Shown here in pieces: positions 1-3,606 of a stretch of 7,257 nt of DNA. Position 1 is the first letter of the stretch; each line of letters starts with the position of its first letter. The position numbers and the translations under genes were made by a program. The stretch spans positions 1 to 7,257 of the forward strand of contig JAFTBL010000218.1 of the NCBI GenBank assembly GCA_017455225.1, in the 5' to 3' direction. This DNA comes from Oscillospiraceae bacterium (GTDB lineage: Bacteria; Bacillota_A; Clostridia; Oscillospirales; Oscillospiraceae). Under the pieces are notes generated by a model. It saw only the letters and a list, made by a program, of their open reading frames with translations. It was not told the DNA's origin and made no database searches.

Positions 1-595
1 AGTTGGCCAGATCCACGATGTGTGGCTCCTTGGCGGCGTTGTCGATGGTGGTCAGACCGTCGGCCAAGGAGGCGGCCATCATCACGTTCATGGTGGCGCC
101 CACGCTGACCTGATCCATATAAATGTTGGCGCCGTGCAGGCGGCCGTCCTTTGCCACCGCGTGGATGAAGCCACCCTCGGTGACCTGCGCGCCCATGGCG
201 GTAAAGCCCTTCACATGCAGGTCGATGGGGCGCACGCCGAAATCGCAGCCGCCGGGCATGGCCACGGTGGCCTCGCCGAACCGCCCCAACAGCGCGCCCA
301 GCAGATAGTAGCTGGCGCGGATACGGCGCGCCAGCTCATAGGAGGGGTGGGTGGAGCGGATGGAGCGGCAGTCGATCTCCACGGCGTGGCGGTTTACCAG
401 ACGCACCTTGGCGCCCAGCTCGTCCAATATGGAGAAAAACAGCGTCACATCGCTGATCTCAGGTACGTTTTCAATGCGGCACACGCCGTCCACCAGCAGT
501 GCCGCGGGGATAATGGCAACGGCGGCATTCTTTGCGCCGCTGATGGTGACCTCACCGAAAAGCGGCTTGCCGCCGCGGATCACATACTGCGTCAA
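1..595 (-). CDS. murA: UDP-N-acetylglucosamine 1-carboxyvinyltransferase (MurA), N-terminal part
   Basis: MurA transfers enolpyruvate from PEP to UDP-GlcNAc, the first committed cytoplasmic step of peptidoglycan synthesis and the target of fosfomycin. The 198 visible residues show the family hallmarks: the N-terminal QYVIRGGKPL and the GAKNA motif with Lys22/Asn23 at family numbering. The active-site loop PGGCDFGVRPIDLH carries the catalytic, fosfomycin-alkylated Cys at residue 117. Next comes the NIYMDQVSVGATMN segment typical of the family. The start is taken as TTG at 595-593, because it gives the standard N-terminus and follows a GTGAGGTG ribosome binding site (603-610) at about 7 nt. The C-terminal half runs off the left edge. 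Bacillota often carry two MurA paralogues; which one this is cannot be told from the fragment, though a murA close to the atp operon is common in the phylum. Confidence 0.96.
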   Translation of the reverse strand, partial: MTQYVIRGGKPLFGEVTISGAKNAAVAIIPAALLVDGVCRIENVPEISDVTLFFSILDELGAKVRLVNRHAVEIDCRSIRSTHPSYELARRIRASYYLLGALLGRFGEATVAMPGGCDFGVRPIDLHVKGFTAMGAQVTEGGFIHAVAKDGRLHGANIYMDQVSVGATMNVMMAASLADGLTTIDNAAKEPHIVDLAN

Positions 596-647
596 AACAA
601 GGCACCTCACTTACGATCTATCGGACATAGCATGCCCGCAGAGAAAA

Positions 648-669
648 CGCTTCATGCGCCGATGAAGCG
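648..669 (-). promoter_or_regulatory. Perfect 8-bp hairpin in the murA leader
   Basis: CGCTTCAT and ATGAAGCG form an uninterrupted 8-bp stem around a 6-nt loop, 53 nt upstream of the murA start. On the murA strand the stem is followed by TTTTCTC, so it resembles a weak attenuator. The 3' arm also contains the ATG of a 14-codon reading frame (655-611) that ends just before the murA RBS, but that frame has no Shine-Dalgarno of its own. No known riboswitch class is recognised. The structure is seen directly; a regulatory role is inference. Confidence 0.4.
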
Positions 670-756
670 ATACGGTCAAATTTGGCACGGCCTGCGCCGT
701 GAAGAGGACGGAGCCGAAATCGCGCAAAAAAACGGGACTCCGGTTCCGCTGCATAC

Positions 757-784
757 AGTATACCATGTTTTTAATGAAAAGCAA
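757..784 (-). promoter_or_regulatory. Predicted sigma-A promoter of murA (extended -10)
   Basis: Reading leftwards, TTGCTT (784-779) is followed after 16 nt by TATACT (762-757). The -10 box is preceded by TGG, giving an extended -10. It sits in the AT-rich part of the gap between murA and the DUF1287 gene, downstream of that gene's terminator. Transcription would start near 750 and give a leader of about 155 nt before the TTG start. The -35 match is modest (3 of 6), so the extended -10 carries most of the weight. Confidence 0.6.
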
Positions 785-833
785 CAAAATTTGGAACTTG
801 TAACCAAATTGTAGCTATTAGCCCAGCTTATGC

Positions 834-870
834 GAAAAAGGCGCCGCGAACCGATCCGTTCCGCGGCGCC
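834..870 (-). terminator. Intrinsic terminator of the DUF1287 gene
   Basis: GGCGCCGCG (840-848) pairs perfectly with CGCGGCGCC (870-862). The stem extends by three more pairs (849-851 with 858-860) across a one-base bulge. On the minus strand the stem is followed at once by TTTTT (839-835). It lies 30 nt beyond the stop of the DUF1287 gene, in the orientation that separates it from the murA promoter. Confidence 0.88.
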
Positions 871-899
871 AAAGCGTGTGATTTCGGAAAAGCGCGCAC

Positions 900-1568
900 T
901 CACGAGCCGCCGTTCCAGCGGTAGTGACCGGTGACCTCGTGACGGTTCATGGCGTCCACCTCCACCGGCCCCTCCTCCAGCATGCCGTGGTGGATGATCC
1001 ACGGGATGCCGTCGCTGCGGCGGCGGTCGGAGCAGATGGCGATATGCTCCTGATCGCCGAATACAACGATGTCTCCCGGCTGCCATTCCTCCGGCTCGGC
1101 CAGGGAGCAGGTGAGGGACTGGGCGTTGTGGGAGAAGAAATGATCCAGATTGATCACCCGGCGAAAGTCGATGTTGGGCTCCGGCCAGCGGATGTTGGTA
1201 TACCACTCCGGATGCGCCTGCACGTCCGCGTCCAGCAGCGCCTTCAGGTCGTATCCCGCGGCCAGAAAAGCCGCGCCGATCACGTCGGTGCACACGCCAG
1301 TGTCGTCGTCGGGATAGCCGCCATCGTAGTATCCGTTTTCATTGTAGACGGGCTTGGTGGCGATATAGTCCCGGGCGCCCTGCATGATGTCGTGATAATC
1401 GTCCACGCCGTCGCCGTCGGCGTCCAGCTTGCTGTACAGCTCCGGATAGAGGGGATCGGCGGAGGAGCGGTCGTCGTTGCTTCCCGCCGGAGCCGGATCC
1501 TCCGCCTCCGTCGCGGCGTTGTTTTTCCCCTGCAGCAGCAGCACCACTGCCATGGCTGCGATCAGCAC
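900..1568 (-). CDS. Membrane-anchored DUF1287 family protein (papain/NlpC-like fold), 5' end disrupted
   Basis: This is a recognisable DUF1287 (YijF-like) domain protein, predicted to be anchored to the outer face of the membrane; the biochemical role of the family is not established. In the 222-residue form from GTG 1568, a hydrophobic segment (about 1-12) is followed by a low-complexity linker. Then comes an EF-hand-like loop D49-A-D-G-D-G-V-D-D-Y-H-D60 and the domain itself: GGYPDD, TGVCTDV (Cys93), PNIDFRRV, WQPGDIVVF, EHIAICSD (His175), IIHH and TGHYRW. Cys93 and His175 are candidate catalytic residues by analogy with NlpC/P60-type enzymes. The frame stays open upstream through an Arg-rich stretch (SRARRRAQRRRTGAFLLS) to a TAA at 1653-1655. 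The best RBS and GTG start lie beyond that stop (see the next entry). The true start is therefore uncertain, and the gene may be a recent pseudogene. Confidence 0.8.
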   Translation of the reverse strand: MLIAAMAVVLLLQGKNNAATEAEDPAPAGSNDDRSSADPLYPELYSKLDADGDGVDDYHDIMQGARDYIATKPVYNENGYYDGGYPDDDTGVCTDVIGAAFLAAGYDLKALLDADVQAHPEWYTNIRWPEPNIDFRRVINLDHFFSHNAQSLTCSLAEPEEWQPGDIVVFGDQEHIAICSDRRRSDGIPWIIHHGMLEEGPVEVDAMNRHEVTGHYRWNGGS

Positions 1569-1652
1569 CAGCGACAGAAGGAACGCCCCGGTGCGGCGGC
1601 GCTGGGCGCGGCGGCGTGCGCGGGAACGCTCCAGACGCGCCGCGCGGCGGAG

Positions 1653-1702
1653 TTAGTATTCCAGCCGATAATCCGATTCGTCATACACGGAGCGTTCACC
1701 TC
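1653..1702 (-). other. Probable original RBS and N-terminal codons of the DUF1287 gene, cut by an in-frame TAA
   Basis: GGTGAGGTGAA (GAGGTG core at 1702-1697) stands 8 nt ahead of GTG 1688-1686. The eleven codons from that GTG read M-Y-D-E-S-D-Y-R-L-E-Y and are then stopped by TAA at 1655-1653. The same frame continues L-R-R-A-A-R-L-E-R-S-R-A-R-R-R into the membrane segment and the DUF1287 domain. Removing the stop would give a 262-residue protein with an Arg-rich cytoplasmic tail before its single transmembrane helix, the normal type II anchor layout. One substitution from CAA or GAA would produce the TAA. An ATG at 1684-1682 opens another frame that ends at 1562, overlapping GTG 1568, so coupled re-initiation is possible. 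Confidence 0.6.
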
Positions 1703-1745
1703 ACCATCTGTAAACAGGGAGAAACTGGAAAGATCGACGCTGTTT

Positions 1746-1774
1746 ATTATACCGTTTTTTTCGCCGTTATGCAA
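1746..1774 (-). promoter_or_regulatory. Predicted sigma-A promoter of the DUF1287 gene
   Basis: On the minus strand TTGCAT (1774-1769) and a perfect TATAAT (1751-1746) are separated by 17 nt. Transcription would begin near 1739, about 50 nt ahead of the GTG 1688 start. This promoter position supports GTG 1688, not an internal codon, as the original translation start. Confidence 0.7.
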
Positions 1775-1802
1775 GTAAAAACTGCGCCCCTCCCGCAAAA
1801 AA

Positions 1803-1819
1803 GTTTACATAATATAAAC
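1803..1819. promoter_or_regulatory. 17-bp near-perfect palindrome between divergent promoters (candidate operator)
   Basis: GTTTACATAATATAAAC is symmetric about 1811 with 7 of 8 pairs matching; the only mismatch is 1808 against 1814. It lies 23 bp upstream of the atp -35 box and 28 bp upstream of the DUF1287 -35 box, so a bound dimer could affect both promoters. It does not match a binding site I can name with confidence. Confidence 0.4.
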
Positions 1820-1842
1820 GGCGTCGGAGGCATGGCCCCGGC

Positions 1843-1871
1843 TTGACACGGCAGCGGATTTCGTGTACAAT
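1843..1871 (+). promoter_or_regulatory. Sigma-A promoter of the ATP synthase operon
   Basis: A perfect TTGACA (1843-1848) and TACAAT (1866-1871, one mismatch from TATAAT) are separated by exactly 17 nt. Transcription would start near 1878 and give a leader of about 52 nt before the first gene. This is the strongest promoter in the window, as expected for a highly expressed operon. Confidence 0.9.
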
Positions 1872-1888
1872 AAACAATCAAAAACCAG

Positions 1889-1913
1889 CGGGCGCGCAGG
1901 CCTCTGCCGCCCG
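1889..1913 (+). promoter_or_regulatory. Stable hairpin in the atp operon leader
   Basis: Ten base pairs form between 1889-1899 and 1904-1913 around a GCCT loop, with a single bulged C at 1895. Nine pairs are G-C. The hairpin starts about 10 nt from the predicted transcript end and stops 3 nt before the AGGAGG of the first gene. No U-tract follows, so it is not an intrinsic terminator. It may protect the 5' end of a long mRNA or tune access to the first RBS; the role is inference. Confidence 0.5.
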
Positions 1914-1929
1914 GACAGGAGGCGCGGCG

Positions 1930-2244
1930 ATGGAGCTTTCGCCGGATATGGTTTTCAGTGCGCTGGGCGGTGCCGTATGGGGCGCCGCGGCTGCATTTTT
2001 GGGGGCTGCGGTGCAGCGCAGTGCAGCCCGGGCTGAGTCGGCCAACGCCGTGATGGCGGCGTCGCTGGGCAAGACGCTGATCGACGCGGCGGCGCTGGCG
2101 GCGGTGTATTTTCTGCGCGGCGTGCTGCCCATGCGGTGGGAGGCTGCGCTGATCGGCACCGCCGTGGGGCTGACGGCGGTGGGCTTTTGCCTGAGCTGGC
2201 GGATGTCCCGCCGGCTGAAGGATCAGAAGGAGGAGGATGCGTGA
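1930..2244 (+). CDS. Small AtpI-like membrane protein, first gene of the atp operon
   Basis: This 104-residue protein has hydrophobic segments at about 8-28, 47-63 and 70-90, with a basic, charged C-terminal tail (RMSRRLKDQKEEDA). It occupies the place of atpI ahead of atpB, and the LGKTLIDAAALAAVYFLRG...AALIGTAVGLTAVGF part has the general look of AtpI family proteins. AtpI is a non-stoichiometric helper in c-ring assembly or Mg2+/ion handling. The sequence match is too weak to assign the family firmly. ATG 1930 is chosen because AGGAGG (1917-1922) precedes it by 7 nt and it lies downstream of the promoter; longer in-frame starts overlap the promoter. Its stop TGA shares its last base with the atpB ATG (TGATG), implying translational coupling. 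Confidence 0.75.
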   Translation: MELSPDMVFSALGGAVWGAAAAFLGAAVQRSAARAESANAVMAASLGKTLIDAAALAAVYFLRGVLPMRWEAALIGTAVGLTAVGFCLSWRMSRRLKDQKEEDA

Positions 2245-2909
2245 TGGAGGACGTGAACGGCGTGCTCTTTTCCATCGGGCCGCTGGAGGTCACGGGCCGC
2301 GTGGTGACCATGTGGGTCATCATCGCGGTGATCTCGCTGGCGTCGTTTCTGGCCACCCGCCGGCTGCGGGACGTGCCGGGCCCGCTGCAGAATCTGGCGG
2401 AGCTGGCGGTGGAAAAGCTGCGCAGCTTTTTCAGCGGCAATCTCAGCCCCGAGAACGCCCGGCGCTATCTGCCGGTGATGGGCACCTTTTTCATCTTCAT
2501 CCTCGTCAGCAATTATTCGGGGCTCCTGCCCGGCGCGGGCAAGCTGTTCGCCGTGCCCACCTCCGGGCTGTCGGTCACGGCGGGGCTGGCGGTGGTGGCG
2601 TTTTTCTTCACCCATTACGCCGGCATCCGGCGCCGCGGTCTGGCGAAGTATCTCAAGAGCTTTCTGCTGCCGTTTTTTCTGATGCTGCCGCTGAACCTGA
2701 TCGAGCAGGTGGTGCATCCCTTTTCTCTGGCGCTGCGTCTTTACGGCAACATCTACGGCGAGGAAACGGTGGCCGAGCAGCTCTCTCATGTGTTCCCCGT
2801 GCTGCTGCCGGTGATCATGCAGGTGCTGAGCCTGCTGTTCGGCTTCATTCAGGCCATGGTGTTCACCATGCTGCTGTCCAGCTACGTGGAAGAGGCCACG
2901 GAGGAGTAA
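2244..2909 (+). CDS. atpB: F1Fo ATP synthase subunit a
   Basis: Subunit a is the membrane stator that forms the two ion half-channels against the c-ring. The 221-residue protein has about five or six transmembrane segments. The hallmark stretch [15 protein letters not shown] holds the essential Arg165 (equivalent to E. coli Arg210), and Glu174 aligns with E. coli Glu219. The last helix, [18 protein letters not shown], has Gln203 in the place of E. coli Gln252. The N-terminus has an internal-membrane [17 protein letters not shown] segment usual for Bacillota a subunits. The start ATG overlaps the preceding stop by one base and is served by AGGAGGAGG at 2228-2236, 7 nt upstream. A GTG one codon earlier is an alternative. 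Confidence 0.97.
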   Translation: MEDVNGVLFSIGPLEVTGRVVTMWVIIAVISLASFLATRRLRDVPGPLQNLAELAVEKLRSFFSGNLSPENARRYLPVMGTFFIFILVSNYSGLLPGAGKLFAVPTSGLSVTAGLAVVAFFFTHYAGIRRRGLAKYLKSFLLPFFLMLPLNLIEQVVHPFSLALRLYGNIYGEETVAEQLSHVFPVLLPVIMQVLSLLFGFIQAMVFTMLLSSYVEEATEE

Positions 2910-2949
2910 TCAACGATCATTGCGATCTTTTTCAAGGAGGAACTGTCTT
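2910..2949 (+). promoter_or_regulatory. Translation initiation region of atpE
   Basis: This 40-nt gap is the longest spacer inside the operon. It is relatively AT-rich, with a T5 run (2928-2932), and ends in AAGGAGG (2934-2940), 9 nt before the atpE ATG. An unstructured U-rich spacer with a full Shine-Dalgarno fits the need for about ten c subunits per complex. A comparable enhancer is known upstream of E. coli atpE; the parallel here is inference. Confidence 0.5.
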
Positions 2950-3177
2950 ATGGAATCTGCAATCATTGCGCTGGCCGCTATGCTGGCCGTCGCCGTCTGC
3001 GCCGCCTTTTCCGCTCTGGCGCAGGGCCGCACCGCCGCCAAGGCGATGGAGGCCATTGCCCGTCAGCCGGAGGCGGCGGGCGACATCCGCTCCAGTCTGC
3101 TGCTGTCCCTTGCCCTGATGGAGGCGCTGACCATCTACGGCCTTCTGATCGCCTTCATGCTGATCGGCAAGATCTGA
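2950..3177 (+). CDS. atpE: F1Fo ATP synthase subunit c
   Basis: This 75-residue two-helix proteolipid builds the rotor ring. Helix 1 is about residues 4-28 and helix 2 about 47-73; the polar loop carries ARQPE (Arg38-Gln39-Pro40), which contacts gamma and epsilon. The ion-carrying carboxylate is Glu58 in [10 protein letters not shown]. Aligning on the loop and Glu58, the helix-1 glycine motif GxGxGxG becomes Ala18-Phe20-Ala22-Ala24. Gln25 matches the Na+-ligand Gln32 of Ilyobacter tartaricus and Tyr63 matches its Tyr70, but the Ser66 and Thr67 positions are Ala and Leu. H+ coupling is therefore more likely than Na+, though not settled. ATG 2950 is chosen for its Shine-Dalgarno; an in-frame TTG at 2920 would lie upstream of that site. 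Confidence 0.97.
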   Translation: MESAIIALAAMLAVAVCAAFSALAQGRTAAKAMEAIARQPEAAGDIRSSLLLSLALMEALTIYGLLIAFMLIGKI

Positions 3178-3181
3178 TGGC

Positions 3182-3592
3182 ATGAGCATCAATCTTTCGG
3201 AAGTCATCTGGACGGTGATCGGCTTTTTCGTGCTGCTTCTGGCGCTGAAAAAGCTGTTGTTCGATCCGCTGCTGCGCCACATGGACCAGCGCAGCGCCCG
3301 CTATGCCGCCGCGCAGGAGGAGATCCGCCGCGCCCAGCAGGAGCGGGAGACTGCTCAGCAGCAGGCGGAGGAGGCGGAGCGCCGCTGTCTGGACGAGGGA
3401 GCCGCCGCGCTGGCCGAGCGCCGCGCGCAAAGCGCCCGTGAACGGTCCGAGGCGCTGCAGGAGGCGCACCGGCAGGCTGCCGCCGCGCTGACAGAGGCGC
3501 GTAAGCAGGCCGGGCAGGAGGCGGAAGCGCCGCCCTCCGGCGGTGAGACGGATCAGCAGGCGCGTGCGCTGGCGGACCGTCTGCTGCCCTGA
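3182..3592 (+). CDS. atpF: F1Fo ATP synthase subunit b (short form)
   Basis: Peripheral stalk protein of 136 residues, short against the usual 155-170. One N-terminal membrane helix (about 5-24, [21 protein letters not shown]) leads into [12 protein letters not shown], typical of b. A charged alpha-helical coiled coil follows to about residue 112. The tail ([24 protein letters not shown]) contains a Pro/Gly-rich break, and the usual C-terminal delta-contacting part is reduced. It starts 4 nt after the atpE stop, within TGATGGCATGA, and has no clear Shine-Dalgarno, so translation probably depends on coupling to atpE. It is likely to pair with the b-like N-terminus of the following fusion protein, as b pairs with b' in cyanobacteria or with the b-delta fusion in mycobacteria. 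Confidence 0.93.
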   Translation: MSINLSEVIWTVIGFFVLLLALKKLLFDPLLRHMDQRSARYAAAQEEIRRAQQERETAQQQAEEAERRCLDEGAAALAERRAQSARERSEALQEAHRQAAAALTEARKQAGQEAEAPPSGGETDQQARALADRLLP

Positions 3593-3606
3593 CGGGAGGT
3601 GCGAGG

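Noticed and set aside
726..750. T7 run early in the murA leader preceded by a possible stem
   Set aside because: The upstream pairing is only about four base pairs with a bulge, too weak for an intrinsic terminator.
20..814. Long rightward open frame across murA
   Set aside because: It is antisense to a clear MurA sequence, has His/Gly/Ala-rich low-complexity composition and runs through the murA promoter region; a shadow of GC-rich codon use.
924..1778. Rightward frame opposite the DUF1287 gene
   Set aside because: The DUF1287 motifs on the other strand are unmistakable, and this frame has no RBS and crosses the divergent promoter region.
1843..1929. Longer N-terminus for the first atp gene (29 extra residues)
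   Set aside because: It would begin on the -35 box of the operon promoter, before the transcription start; AGGAGG and ATG 1930 are well spaced.
2920..2949. TTG start ten codons upstream of atpE
   Set aside because: It lies ahead of the strong Shine-Dalgarno, and the extension ([10 protein letters not shown]) is unlike c subunit N-termini.
2916..2970. ATCATTGCG occurring before and within the start of atpE
   Set aside because: Two copies of 9 bp without symmetry or regular spacing; likely chance.
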